A DNA stretch of 61,982 nucleotides from Actinomycetota bacterium (GCA_018831265.1 JAHJCO010000058.1:1-61982), one strand, 5' to 3'; shown: positions 41,972-51,257, counted from the first letter of the stretch. The notes: a model not told the origin generated them from the letters alone. Numbers and translations: made by a program.

Positions 41972-43002
41972 AGCCCAGGAAGGGCAGGCACCCCGCGGCG
42001 GTACGGCATCTCGAGTTGGCATCTCTGATCGTGCTGGCGGTGCTCGTCCTGGGAGTGGCCGGCTACATGCTCATCGAGGACATGTCGTTCACCCAGGCGC
42101 TGTACATGACGGTGATGGTGGTGTCCACCGTCGGTTTCACGGAGGTGGAGCCGCTGGGGACCGCGGGCGTCTACTTCACCATCTTCATCATGGTGATAGG
42201 CGTGACGGCGATGTTTTTCTTCCTGGCGGTCGTGTTCGAGATCGTGTTGAGCGAGTACCTCGGAGATATTTGGGGGAAGAGGCGCATGAGAAGCAGCATA
42301 GACAACCTGAGGAACCACTACATCGTGTGCGGCTACGGCCGGGTGGGACGCAGTGTGGCCGAGGAGCTGTTCACCCAGGGCAGGGAGTTCGTGGTCATCG
42401 AGCGCAACCCGGAGGTGTTCCAGGAGTGCGTAGACGAGGGCTACCTGGGCCTGCTGGGCAGCGCGACCGACAACGAGACCCTGGTCGAGGCGGGCATAAT
42501 GAGGGCCGTGGGCCTGGTCAGCGCGCTGCGCTCCGACGCGGACAACCTCTACGTCGTCCTTACCGCCAGGACCATGAACCCGTCGCTGCTGCTGGTGGCA
42601 AGGGCCGACCAGCCGGGCTCCGAGGAGAAGCTCTTCATGGTCGGGGCGGACAGGGTGGTCTCGCCCCACCAGATCGCCGGCAAGCGGATGGTGAACATAC
42701 TCGTGCGCCCGCAGGTGTGTGAGTTCATCGACGTGGGCGTGACCGGGAATATCCCGGAGTACCAGCTCATCGAGTACCGCGTGGACGGGACCTCACCCGT
42801 GGCAGGCATGACCATAGCCGAGATTGGGCTTCGCGAGCGGACCGGGGTGACCATCCTGGCGGTGAGGGGCGAGGGCGCCACGGCGTTCAGTCCGAACCCG
42901 CCGGCCGACACCCGGATTTCCCGGGACGACGTGCTCATCATGATAGGGACACCCGAGCAGATGGCGAACTTCGAAAGAGAGCAGTCCGACTGGAAGAAGT
43001 AG
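41968..43002 (+). CDS. Potassium channel with TrkA-N and TrkA-C (RCK) domains
   Basis: 344 residues, TTG start overlapping the kinase stop. Two helices flank a pore loop with STVGFTEV as selectivity filter (TVGF rather than TVGYG). A cytosolic RCK domain follows (NHYIVCGYGRVGRSVAEEL, Rossmann fold with IERNPE), then a TrkA-C domain from about 240. Resembles MthK-like ligand-gated K+ channels. Pairing with a sugar kinase and a glycan enzyme has no obvious reason. Confidence 0.9.
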   Translation: MKPRKGRHPAAVRHLELASLIVLAVLVLGVAGYMLIEDMSFTQALYMTVMVVSTVGFTEVEPLGTAGVYFTIFIMVIGVTAMFFFLAVVFEIVLSEYLGDIWGKRRMRSSIDNLRNHYIVCGYGRVGRSVAEELFTQGREFVVIERNPEVFQECVDEGYLGLLGSATDNETLVEAGIMRAVGLVSALRSDADNLYVVLTARTMNPSLLLVARADQPGSEEKLFMVGADRVVSPHQIAGKRMVNILVRPQVCEFIDVGVTGNIPEYQLIEYRVDGTSPVAGMTIAEIGLRERTGVTILAVRGEGATAFSPNPPADTRISRDDVLIMIGTPEQMANFEREQSDWKK

Positions 43003-43030
43003 TAACCGAAATCCCGGAGGTAACTGTAGC

Positions 43031-45520
43031 ATGTCCCTCGGCACCATGGAGAACGGCTTCTTCAAGGTCGAGTTCAACGACCCCGGTGTGCACCCGTTCA
43101 TCACCCTCCTGCTGGCCGAGGGCGAGCTGTCCTGGGCGCCCGCGCTGCTCCTTGGCGCCAGGCAGGTGAGCTACGCCCACAAGGGAGGCTCGTTCCCCCG
43201 GGTGGTCGCGGGAGGCGACAGGGAGGAGGACGCCGGGGCGCTGGTGGATTTCTCTCCGCACCCCGACGGCCTCGGGGTCGCCGTCACGGACGCGCGCTCG
43301 GGGTTCGAGATATCCTCGGACCTCTCCATCGAGCCCGACACGCCGTGGGTCAGGGTGGAGCACCGCCTGACCGCCACTGTGCCGGTGAGCCTGAACAGGG
43401 CGTTCGACCGCTACGACTTCGTGTACGCGGCCGGGGCCGACACCGAGCCGCTGGACTACGTCTTCACTCCGCACCTGCGCCCGAAGCAGGACATGGTCAT
43501 CTCCGACCACGTCTTCCGGGCGCCGTCGGTGATGCTGCGAAAGGGCGACGTCTTCTTCGCGCTCGTCCCGGACCTCGACTCGGTCCGCGGGAACCTCGAG
43601 GGGACGTCGGCCCGCCACTACATGGACCTGCAGGTCGCGGGCGGGGAGAACCACTCCCCGACGGTGTGCGTGGGGCTGGGCAACAGCCGCGTACGCGGGC
43701 ACATCTACTTCAAGGCCGACTTCGGCACGCCGATCGAGCTGGAGGCGGGAAGCAGCGTGTCCCTCGCCTACCACATACTGCTGGACCGCTCCGGGCTGGG
43801 GCCCGAGGACGTTCGCCGCTTCATCTGGGAGCGCTACGGGCGGGAGCGGCTCTCCACCGGGCGTCCGCAGGTGGTGAGCTTCGAGCGCTACGCCGCGGCC
43901 GGCCTGACCCGCATCTTGAAGAAGCCGGACCTCTTCAAGCGCTTCGAGCTGGAGGGGCAGCAGTGCGGCGGGACCATCGGGATACACTTCGCCAACCGCA
44001 AGGGCGTGCGCCTGATGAACGCGGGCCAGCTACGGCGTTACCTGCGATACCAGGACCTCATGCTGGCCGCCCAGCGGTTCGGGGTCGAGCAGATGTCGAT
44101 GCGCCCGTGGGCCGAGCGCCTCTTCGAGCGGGTCTCCTACCGGTACTGCCCGGCGATGCCCCCGGAGGTGTTCCTGCAGTCGTGGTTCAACAACCTGCGC
44201 AGCGCGTACGGAGCCTACTGGTTCGCCCGGAAATGGGCCGACCACGAGCTGCTCGAGAGTGCGCTGGCGGTGAAGAACCTTGCCATACTCGCCCCCCGGG
44301 AGGATGGTGCCGTCCCGGCGGTCTGCTACCCCACCGAGGAGGGGGTGTTCTGGTCGCGCGGGACAAGGGCGTTCAAGCACGTGGACTACTACCACACCGC
44401 CGACTGCGCGACGACCGGCTACTACATGGCTCTGTGGTTCCGTGACCACGAGGGGGACCCCAGGCTGCTGGCGCGCTGCCGGGACCTGTCGGCCTTCCTC
44501 CTCAAGACCCAGCTTCCCTCCGGCGCCTTCCCCGCGTGGGTACGGCCGGAGGGGACCGGGATGAAGGTGGATGACGACCTCAGGGAGTCGGCGACCACGG
44601 CCTGCCCCGGGATGTTCCTGGCGCTGCTCTACATGCTGGACCGCGACCCCAGGTGCCTGGAGGGCGCGCGAGCCGCGGCCGATTTCATCTCCCGTGAGGT
44701 GATACCGCGCCAGAAGTGGTTCGACTACGAGACGTTCTACTCCTGTTCGTCGAAGCGCCTCGGGCTGTTCGACACCTACACCGGGTCCTACCCGCAGAAC
44801 ACCATGAGCATGTACTGGGCGGCCGAGATGTACAGGTTGCTGTACCTGGCGACGGGCGAGGACGGATTCCTCCAGACGGGCCTTCAGGTACTGGACCACC
44901 TCCTGCGCTACCAGCAGGTGTGGGACCCGCCGTTCCTGTCCGTGGACGCGTACGGCGGCTTCGGGGTGATGAACACCGACGGGGAGTGGAACGACTCGCG
45001 CCAGGCGCTGATGGCGCCGCTGCTGATGGACTATTACTCGCTGACCGGTCTGCCCGAGTTCATGGAGCGGGGCATCGCGGCCCTGAGGGCCTCCTTCACC
45101 CTGATGTACATCGACGAGAACAGGAAGGTCGCACCGGGGAACATGGCCTCCGTCCCGCCCGGGGAGACGGGCTCGGTGACCGAGAACTACGGGCACTTCG
45201 GACACGACCACGGCCCGCCGGGGTTCCTGGACTCGGACTGGGGGGCGGGGAGCGCGAGCCAGGCGGCCGCCTACGCGCAGAAGCACTACGGCGATATCTT
45301 CGTGGACGCGGACCGGGAGCGGGCGTTCGGGATAAACGGGTGCACGGTGACCGGCTTCTTCTTCGAGGACGGAGTGGTCGAGATGGACCTGGACAGGCAC
45401 GTGGACACGGGCACGGACCTGCTGATAAAGATCCACGGGGGAACTCCGGTGGAGGAGGTCCTGGTGAACGGAGCGCCCGCCGGGAGGTTGCCCTCCGGCG
45501 ATTTCAGGCTGCCGCCTTAG
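43031..45520 (+). CDS. Large cytosolic alpha/alpha-toroid enzyme, family not recognised
   Basis: 829 residues with no signal peptide. About 1-265 is beta-rich (SWAPALLLGARQVSYAHKGG, ISSDLSIEPDTPWVRVEHRLTATVPV), like the beta-sandwich in front of many glycan-processing enzymes. About 330-720 is a series of helical hairpins with aromatic and acidic loops: CYPTEEGVFWSRGTRAFKHVD, LLKTQLPSGAFPAWV, FLSVDAYGGFGVMNTDGEWNDSRQAL and GHFGHDHGPPGFLDSDWGAGSASQAAAY. This layout fits a six-hairpin glycosidase or lyase fold. The short C-terminal beta segment repeats glycosidase style. I cannot name a family. It lies 28 bases behind the K+ channel, in one operon with the ribokinase; GGAGG precedes the ATG. 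Confidence 0.85.
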   Translation: MSLGTMENGFFKVEFNDPGVHPFITLLLAEGELSWAPALLLGARQVSYAHKGGSFPRVVAGGDREEDAGALVDFSPHPDGLGVAVTDARSGFEISSDLSIEPDTPWVRVEHRLTATVPVSLNRAFDRYDFVYAAGADTEPLDYVFTPHLRPKQDMVISDHVFRAPSVMLRKGDVFFALVPDLDSVRGNLEGTSARHYMDLQVAGGENHSPTVCVGLGNSRVRGHIYFKADFGTPIELEAGSSVSLAYHILLDRSGLGPEDVRRFIWERYGRERLSTGRPQVVSFERYAAAGLTRILKKPDLFKRFELEGQQCGGTIGIHFANRKGVRLMNAGQLRRYLRYQDLMLAAQRFGVEQMSMRPWAERLFERVSYRYCPAMPPEVFLQSWFNNLRSAYGAYWFARKWADHELLESALAVKNLAILAPREDGAVPAVCYPTEEGVFWSRGTRAFKHVDYYHTADCATTGYYMALWFRDHEGDPRLLARCRDLSAFLLKTQLPSGAFPAWVRPEGTGMKVDDDLRESATTACPGMFLALLYMLDRDPRCLEGARAAADFISREVIPRQKWFDYETFYSCSSKRLGLFDTYTGSYPQNTMSMYWAAEMYRLLYLATGEDGFLQTGLQVLDHLLRYQQVWDPPFLSVDAYGGFGVMNTDGEWNDSRQALMAPLLMDYYSLTGLPEFMERGIAALRASFTLMYIDENRKVAPGNMASVPPGETGSVTENYGHFGHDHGPPGFLDSDWGAGSASQAAAYAQKHYGDIFVDADRERAFGINGCTVTGFFFEDGVVEMDLDRHVDTGTDLLIKIHGGTPVEEVLVNGAPAGRLPSGDFRLPP

Positions 45521-45559
45521 CGGTCGCCAGGCGGCGAGGCGCGGAGGAGTCCGCGCCCG

Positions 45560-45649
45560 CTACTTGTTCTTGTGACGGTTCTTCTTCAGCTGCTTCTTAT
45601 GCTTCTTCTTGCGCATCTTCTTGCGCCGCTTCTTGATGACTGAGCTCAT
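45560..45649 (-). CDS. bS22/COX24 (AURKAIP1)-like very small basic ribosomal protein
   Basis: 29 residues, mostly Lys/Arg: begins SSVIKKRRKKMRKKKHKK and ends NRHKNK. It matches the known actinobacterial bS22 pattern (SVxKKRRKRMxKKKHRKLLxxTR), a tiny protein bound near the 30S decoding centre. It is too short for usual gene calling. ATG with AGGG about 7 bases upstream. Convergent with the toroid enzyme gene. Confidence 0.85.
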   Translation of the reverse strand: MSSVIKKRRKKMRKKKHKKQLKKNRHKNK

Positions 45650-45707
45650 ATGTTTCCCTTGCTTCCCCCCTTCCTATCTCGAGACAACAGGAGCAATAGT
45701 ACCATAA

Positions 45708-45850
45708 GCCAGGTCTATTAGTCCTTTACATGGGGTCGCGTTACGTACGGACAAATCCGTTCAGCCAGGTCTAGCAGGCCGCTACATCGGGTTTCGTTAC
45801 GTACGGATAAATCCGTCAGCCTACATTCACAGCTTGAGAACCTTGGCGTA
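45708..45850. repeat. Two tandem 55/56-bp units plus partial third
   Basis: Units at 45708-45763 and 45764-45818, each GCCAGGTCTA...TACAT.GGGT..CGTTACGTACGGA.AAATCCGT. A further partial unit starts at 45819 (GCCTACATTCACAGCTTGAG). The inverse of this sequence is the interior of the 35910-36050 element, and CGACCTGCATTCACAG at 56699 is related. Confidence 0.85.
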
Positions 45851-45911
45851 GTAAAGAGGCCAAGCAGCTGACGATATGTATTGGGTGGGTCGAAGCGTGA
45901 AGGTGTCGGGG

Positions 45912-46808
45912 CTATAGCAGGCCGTTTTCGCGGAGGAACGTCTCTATCCTGTAGTTGACCAGGTCGGGGGCCTCGATGAGGGTGGCGTGCGTGCCGTGCG
46001 GGACCACGAACAGCTCGGCGCCCTCCACCTCGCGGTAGATCCTCTTGACGAGCCTCGCGGGGCACATGCCGTCCTTCTCCCCGGCGATGACCAGGGTCGG
46101 CACGTTGATGGCGGGCAGGACGTCGGCGGCCGAGTGGCGCGCCATCCCCAGCAGGGCGCGCAGCTCGTTGGCGAAACCCATCTTGGCGATGTGCTCGAAG
46201 TAGAGGTCCATCTCCTCCTTGCTGGCCCTGTGGCGGTCGAGCTCGACCGCCAGCGCGACCGGCCAGGTGACGGGGGAGAGGAGCAGCGGCACGCCTACCC
46301 TCTCCAGCCCCTCGGGGTGCTCGATGAAGTACTCGAAGACCCTGGTGTAGGCCTTCTCGAAGCGCTCACCCGAGCCGAACGCCTCGAAGGGGTTGGCGCA
46401 GGGGCCGTTCAGCGGGACCAGGGCCGTCACCCGGTCCTGGTGCTCGCGGCAGAACTCGAGGATGACCTGCGCGCCCATGGAGAACCCGACGAGCACCGCC
46501 CGGTCCACCCCGGCGTCGTCCAGCACCGCCAGAAGGTCCTCGGCGTAGCAGGGGACCTCGAACGTCTCGAAGTCGGCGGGCACGTCGCTGCGCCCGTGCC
46601 CCCGGTAGTCCCAGCAGATGACCCGCGCCATGCGGGAGAAATGGTCCTCGAAGTAATGCCAGAACGTGGACGTGTTCGCCACCCCGTTGCAGGTGACCAG
46701 CGGCAGCCCCCGGCCTCGCGAGGAGTAGCGGATGACGGTCCCGTCGAAGCTCTCGGCCTCGCGCACCTCGCCCTTGACGAGGTACTTCATGTCAACGGCT
46801 CCGGCCAC
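45912..46808 (-). CDS. Alpha/beta hydrolase (haloperoxidase/3-oxoadipate enol-lactonase-like)
   Basis: 298 residues from GTG 46808 (GAGG 5 bases upstream); the ATG at 46790 with GGAG 8 bases upstream is nearly as good. Hydrolase motifs: CWDYRGHGRSD, nucleophile elbow GFSMGAQV, acid in AGEKDGMCP, His in PHGTHATLIEAPDLV. Substrate unknown. It lies 7 bases behind the LUD gene on the same strand. Confidence 0.87.
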   Translation of the reverse strand: MAGAVDMKYLVKGEVREAESFDGTVIRYSSRGRGLPLVTCNGVANTSTFWHYFEDHFSRMARVICWDYRGHGRSDVPADFETFEVPCYAEDLLAVLDDAGVDRAVLVGFSMGAQVILEFCREHQDRVTALVPLNGPCANPFEAFGSGERFEKAYTRVFEYFIEHPEGLERVGVPLLLSPVTWPVALAVELDRHRASKEEMDLYFEHIAKMGFANELRALLGMARHSAADVLPAINVPTLVIAGEKDGMCPARLVKRIYREVEGAELFVVPHGTHATLIEAPDLVNYRIETFLRENGLL

Positions 46809-46815
46809 GCTTACC

Positions 46816-47475
46816 TCACACGCGTTCGCCGATAAGGATGACTTTTATGTCGGGCTCGCTGGGCCTGTGGGTGATGACCGTGTTCACCGAGCACAGCGGG
46901 GGCGGCTCGGCGCACTCGACGCAGAGCTCGTCGCGGGCGCACGGCAGCTCGAGCCCGACGCGGGCCGCGCAGTGCGGTACGCAGACGTCCTTCGCCCGGC
47001 GGAACCCGTCGGCCAGGCCGTCCACGATGCTGTTGAACCCCGCGACCAGGAGCATCAGTCTCGGACCGCTCTTCGGCTGGAAGACGGGCAGCCCCTCCGG
47101 CTCGACCTTCACCAGCATGCCGTCGGAGGTCACCGCGCAGACCGTGCTGAGATAGATGGCTCCCCTCGGGATGACCCACCTGCGCCAGGGACGCCTCGCC
47201 TTCAGGAGGGGCACGACCCTCTTGACCGAGTTCCCTCGCGCCTGCAGGGTCTCCAGTATCCCGAGCTGGTCCAGCGCCGCGGCCTCCCAGAAGTAGACGG
47301 GGTTGCGCCTGTCGATCAGGCCCAGGATGATCTTGTTGGCCTCCGAGGCGGTAGGGACCGGCACGACCCCGAAGTCCCTGTCGGCCAGGGCCTCGGCGCA
47401 GGAGAGGACCTTGTCCCTGACCTCGACGTCGGGGAACCCGTCCCAGAGGTCCAGTAACGATTGGTCTATGTCCAT
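46816..47475 (-). CDS. LUD-domain protein (LutC/DUF162-like)
   Basis: 219 residues. VYFWEAAALDQLGILETLQARGN, AIYLSTVCAVTSDGMLVKVEP and GPRLMLLVAGFNSIVDGLADGFRRAKDV follow the LUD fold of lactate-utilisation proteins. A Cys group CARDELCVEC in the C-terminal part could hold metal. No lutA/lutB is adjacent, so lactate use is uncertain. The start is chosen at ATG 47475; there is no ribosome site, but TATAAT lies six bases upstream, so the mRNA is probably leaderless. Confidence 0.82.
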   Translation of the reverse strand: MDIDQSLLDLWDGFPDVEVRDKVLSCAEALADRDFGVVPVPTASEANKIILGLIDRRNPVYFWEAAALDQLGILETLQARGNSVKRVVPLLKARRPWRRWVIPRGAIYLSTVCAVTSDGMLVKVEPEGLPVFQPKSGPRLMLLVAGFNSIVDGLADGFRRAKDVCVPHCAARVGLELPCARDELCVECAEPPPLCSVNTVITHRPSEPDIKVILIGERV

Positions 47476-47481
47476 GCTGAT

Positions 47482-47487
47482 ATTATA
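47482..47487 (-). promoter_or_regulatory. -10 TATAAT six bases before the LUD start (leaderless)
   Basis: Perfect TATAAT with six bases to the ATG, so transcription would start at or next to the A of ATG. The -35 region would fall inside the inverted element 47504-47619. Confidence 0.55.
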
Positions 47488-47503
47488 GCCGTTAGGCGTT
47501 GGA

Positions 47504-47619
47504 CTAATAGTCGGTGCCAGGCACATTAGCTCCCATGTATTAGCCTTCGATAACGATTCCACATCGGGGGGAAAACGGCACTAATACTTTCAGGCTAATG
47601 TGCCTGGCACCAGTATTAG
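47504..47619. repeat. 116-bp element with 26-27-bp inverted ends (GGTGCCAGGCACATTAGC)
   Basis: Left end CTAATAGTCGGTGCCAGGCA at 47504 continuing CATTAGC, right end complement at 47594-47619, differing only near the CTG/GTC. Fills the whole gap between the LUD promoter and the large kinase. Its right end contains the TAA stop of the kinase (47616-47618). Confidence 0.9.
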
Positions 47620-50600
47620 GGGATTTCGTGGATCTCGAACTCGAAGACGGCCCCCTCGTCGTTGAAGACCCTGACGGTGCCCGAGTACACACCGACGATC
47701 TTGGCGACGATGGCCAGGCCTACGCCGTGCTCCCCCTTCTTCATCGCGTAGAACGGGAGGAACACCTTCTCGGCCATCTCGGGGTCTATACCCGACCCGT
47801 TGTCCCTGACGCGGTACCGGTGCCTTCCGTCGTCGCGTCCCAGGTATGAGACCGTGATCACGGGCTCCGTGGAGTCGTTGTGCTTGACGGCGTTGTCGAT
47901 GAGGTTGCTGAATATCTGGTACATGTGGGTCGGGCTGGCCCTGACCGTCCCCAGGTCGTCGTCCACATCGAGGCGGACCTTCCTCCCCTCGATCGCGGCA
48001 GACCGTTCCTTCAGCACCCGGTCCACGACCCCGCCGACGTCCACGTCCTCGACGTCCCAGGGCTGCTGGCCCGCCTCGGCGAGCATGAGCAGCTCGTCGA
48101 TGAGCTCGGTCGACCTTCTGACGTTGTCCTCGATGATCCGTGCCATCTCCCTCAAGCCCTGAAGGGCGGCGGACTCCTCCTCGCCCTTCATCAAGGTGCC
48201 GATGGTCTCACTGGCCGCCCTGATCGAGGCAAGGGGCCCCTTGAGGTCGTGGGAGACCGCGTGGGCGTAACCCTCCAGCTCGTTGTTCAAGGCCTGGAGT
48301 GCCCTTTCGGCCTCCTTTCGCTGGGTGACGTCCCTGATGGTGAGGATCGCCCGGACGGGCTTGCCGTCCTCGCCCCGGATGACGGTGGCATTGACCTCCC
48401 CGACCATGAGGCTTCCGTCCTTGCGGACGACGTTGTATTCGAGGTTGCGTATCGACCCCTCCTCGAGTCCCGTCTCCAGGCTGTACATCGCGACGTGGCG
48501 CTCCTCGGGACTGATGAGCTCGAAGACGCTCCTTCCAACGAGCTCCTCGGTCTCGTACCCCCCCCGCATCCTGATCGCCTCGATGGAAGCGTTGGTGATT
48601 ATGCCGTCGCGGTCTATGACCACCACCCCGTCCGGGAACGTCTCGACCAGCGCGCGATAGAGGGCCTCCGACTCCCTGATGGCGGCGCTGAGCTTGGCCC
48701 TGGCTATCGCCTGCCCCACCTGCCCGGCGAGGATCTCAATGATCGACTCGAGGTCACCCGAGATCAGGTCCAGCGAGTGGGACGCGACGTTGAGGCACGC
48801 GATTACCTCGTCCTCGACCTTTATGGGGATGATCCCGATGAACTGGAGGCCTTCCTCCCTCCGGATCTCGTCCAGTGGCACGTTCAGCTCATCGTAGCGC
48901 TCGAAGATGGGTTCACCTCGCATGACGATGTCCATGCTGGGCGAGTCGGGGCCGATGTGCGAGACATCCTCGACGAACCGCCGCGAGAGGCCCCTGTGGA
49001 CCAGGAGGTCGAGCGCGCCCGTGTCGTCGTCCCGCACGTAGATCCCGCCGCTGTCCAGGCCGGTCACCTCGAGGACTCCCCCGAGGATCATCTCCAGCAT
49101 CTCGGGCAGGTCCGCCGTGCCGGCCAGCTTCATCGCCAGGTCGGTCTGCACCCGAACGAGCTCGTCGACCTCCCTGCGCCTGGTGATGTCGCGCGCCACG
49201 CCCAGCTCGCCGACCACCTCGCCCTTGTCGATCAGCGGGGTACTGATGAACTCGCCCGTGCGGTATTCCCCGTCCCTGGTCTTTACCCTCAGGATGTACG
49301 GCCGGGTGACCTCGCCGCGCAGCGCCTGCTCGAACGTCTCCAGGGCGACCCCGAAGTCGTCGGGATGGACCAGCTCGGCGAACGACCTGCCGACCATCTC
49401 CTCGGGGGTCCAGCCCAGGACCTCGGTGACCGCGGGATTGATCGTCAGAAGGGTCGCGTCATCGGAGATGCTGTAGATTATGTCCGGCGCGTTGTCCACC
49501 AGGGTGCGGAAGCGCTCCTCGCTCGCGGCGAGCATGTCCTTGGTGCGGCTGTTGCGAAGCGCCACGGAGACTATCTCCCCGAATGCGGACGCCATGAGGG
49601 CGTCACGGCCGGAGAACCCCCCCGGCTTGTTCGCGAAGCCGATCAACCCCGCCACGGCCGAGTCGTCCACCAGCGGCACGAACAGGACGTTGTCGATGGG
49701 AAATCCGCTCTCGGCCGCCTCGGGGCCGGCGTCGAAGTCGTTGTCGTAGGACGCCCTGCCGGCCAGGAAGCTGCGCTCCGAGGACATTACGTCGGGTCGC
49801 GCCGCGACGGACTCGAACAGCTGCCTGGCGTCCTCCGGTTCGGCGATCAGCGCGCGCGGGGCCTCGTCGTCCCTCGCGATGAGGGAGAGAAAGCCCGCCC
49901 TGGCCCCGATCAGCTTCCTGCACAGGTCGAAGACCTCGCGCGCGGCGGCCGGGAAATCGGGGTGCTCCAGCACGAACCGGGTGCTCTCGAGCAGGGCGGT
50001 GATCTCCTCGCGCCGCTCGTTGGTCTCCCTGATCACGTTGCGGAGCGCCTCGTCGGCCCTCTTCCGCTCGCTTATGTCCCTGCCGATCACGCTGACGGCC
50101 GTCGGATTGCCCATGCTGTCCCTGATGAGCGCCAGCGAGAGCTCGTAAGGCAGCTCCCGCCCGTCCTTCACGGTCACCATCAGCTCGATCTCGTCGGATC
50201 CGGTCTCCAGCACCTTCTTCAGGCTGGCCATCGCGGACTTCAGGTTCACTCCCTGGAAGAAGTCGTCGGTCGTGGCCGCGAGCAATTCCTCGTCGGTGAA
50301 GCCGGTCACCTCCGTCACGGTTCGGTTCCAGCGCAGGGGCCGTCCCTCCAGGTCGAGCACGAAGAAGGCATCGTTCATCGCGTCGAGGAACTTGGTGGTG
50401 AAGTCGCGCTCCAGGGTCAGCTCCTCCTCGAACCCGCCCCTGGCCGACATGTCACGCACTGCGACGATGAACCTCGGGCCCTTCCTGGTGAAGACCTCCC
50501 TGGCGGTCACCTCTACGGGGATGGTGCTGCCGTCCTTCCGAAGGTTCACGAAAGTGACGGTCTTGCCGTCGAGAAGGTTCTTGACCGCCGCCTGGTAGCT

Positions 50601-51188
50601 TTCAATCATGTCGGGCGGGGTGAGCTCGGCGGCTTTCTTGCCCCTCAGCTCGGACGGCGCGTACCCGAGCATCTCGGCGGCGGCCCGGTTCACATCCTCG
50701 ATCGTACCGTCGCCGGTCTCTATGTACAGGCCGTCGGAGGATTCCTCGAAAAGCGTGCGATAGAACTCCTCGCTCTCGCGCACCGCCTCCACGGCGTGAA
50801 TCAGCGCGAAGCTCCTCAGGGTATGCTCGATGGTCTCGGGCAGGACTACTGCCATCTTGTCGTCCTTGAGCACGTAGCCGACCGCGCCCATCTGAAGGGC
50901 CTGCGAGGCGACCTCTTCGTTGCCGTGGCCGGTGACCATTATCACCGGCGGGTGGTCCTCGCTTGAAGCTATCTCCTGGAGCAGCTCCAGGCCGCTGCCG
51001 TCCGGGAGCTTGTAATCCAGGGTGATGACGTCGTAGGCGCCCGAGCGCAGCCTCTCGCGCGCCGCCGAAAGGCTGGTTGCCGTCTTCACGTTGGCGGACA
51101 GCTTCCGCTCGAGCAGGCTCTCGAGTATCTGTGCCACCTCGGCCTCGTCCTCGATGACGAGGATAGTCGGCTTCTCCTGTCCCTTCAT
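47616..51188 (-). CDS. Hybrid sensor: receiver, four PAS, two GAF domains and histidine kinase
   Basis: 1190 residues, no membrane helix. Receiver at 7-120 with D58 (VITLDYKLPDG) at the N-terminus. Then PAS (about 140-260, FEESSDGLYIETGDG), PAS (265-380), GAF (405-545), PAS (555-670, DNAPDIIYSISDD), GAF (685-820) and PAS (830-955). HisKA with H980 (AVSHDLKGPLASI) and HATPase with N1098-region NLIDNAVKH, DNGSGI and GEHGVGLA complete the kinase. A complete cytosolic sensor of several small molecules or redox states, with its receiver at the front as in some Actinobacteria. The partner is unknown. It ends inside the 47504-47619 element. Confidence 0.93.
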   Translation of the reverse strand: MKGQEKPTILVIEDEAEVAQILESLLERKLSANVKTATSLSAARERLRSGAYDVITLDYKLPDGSGLELLQEIASSEDHPPVIMVTGHGNEEVASQALQMGAVGYVLKDDKMAVVLPETIEHTLRSFALIHAVEAVRESEEFYRTLFEESSDGLYIETGDGTIEDVNRAAAEMLGYAPSELRGKKAAELTPPDMIESYQAAVKNLLDGKTVTFVNLRKDGSTIPVEVTAREVFTRKGPRFIVAVRDMSARGGFEEELTLERDFTTKFLDAMNDAFFVLDLEGRPLRWNRTVTEVTGFTDEELLAATTDDFFQGVNLKSAMASLKKVLETGSDEIELMVTVKDGRELPYELSLALIRDSMGNPTAVSVIGRDISERKRADEALRNVIRETNERREEITALLESTRFVLEHPDFPAAAREVFDLCRKLIGARAGFLSLIARDDEAPRALIAEPEDARQLFESVAARPDVMSSERSFLAGRASYDNDFDAGPEAAESGFPIDNVLFVPLVDDSAVAGLIGFANKPGGFSGRDALMASAFGEIVSVALRNSRTKDMLAASEERFRTLVDNAPDIIYSISDDATLLTINPAVTEVLGWTPEEMVGRSFAELVHPDDFGVALETFEQALRGEVTRPYILRVKTRDGEYRTGEFISTPLIDKGEVVGELGVARDITRRREVDELVRVQTDLAMKLAGTADLPEMLEMILGGVLEVTGLDSGGIYVRDDDTGALDLLVHRGLSRRFVEDVSHIGPDSPSMDIVMRGEPIFERYDELNVPLDEIRREEGLQFIGIIPIKVEDEVIACLNVASHSLDLISGDLESIIEILAGQVGQAIARAKLSAAIRESEALYRALVETFPDGVVVIDRDGIITNASIEAIRMRGGYETEELVGRSVFELISPEERHVAMYSLETGLEEGSIRNLEYNVVRKDGSLMVGEVNATVIRGEDGKPVRAILTIRDVTQRKEAERALQALNNELEGYAHAVSHDLKGPLASIRAASETIGTLMKGEEESAALQGLREMARIIEDNVRRSTELIDELLMLAEAGQQPWDVEDVDVGGVVDRVLKERSAAIEGRKVRLDVDDDLGTVRASPTHMYQIFSNLIDNAVKHNDSTEPVITVSYLGRDDGRHRYRVRDNGSGIDPEMAEKVFLPFYAMKKGEHGVGLAIVAKIVGVYSGTVRVFNDEGAVFEFEIHEIP

Positions 51189-51257
51189 CTCAAGCCCCGG
51201 TGAAAATAGGCGTCAGGTCTGTTTACGGCTGAGGGGCTCCTTCGATTCGGTCGCCTC

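Noticed and set aside
47880..50966. A 1028-codon open frame on the plus strand
   Set aside because: It is the mirror of the histidine kinase gene: GC-rich genes with strong codon bias leave long open frames on the opposite strand. The protein is low-complexity His/Val/Gly-rich without domains, whereas the minus strand has complete PAS, GAF and kinase motifs.
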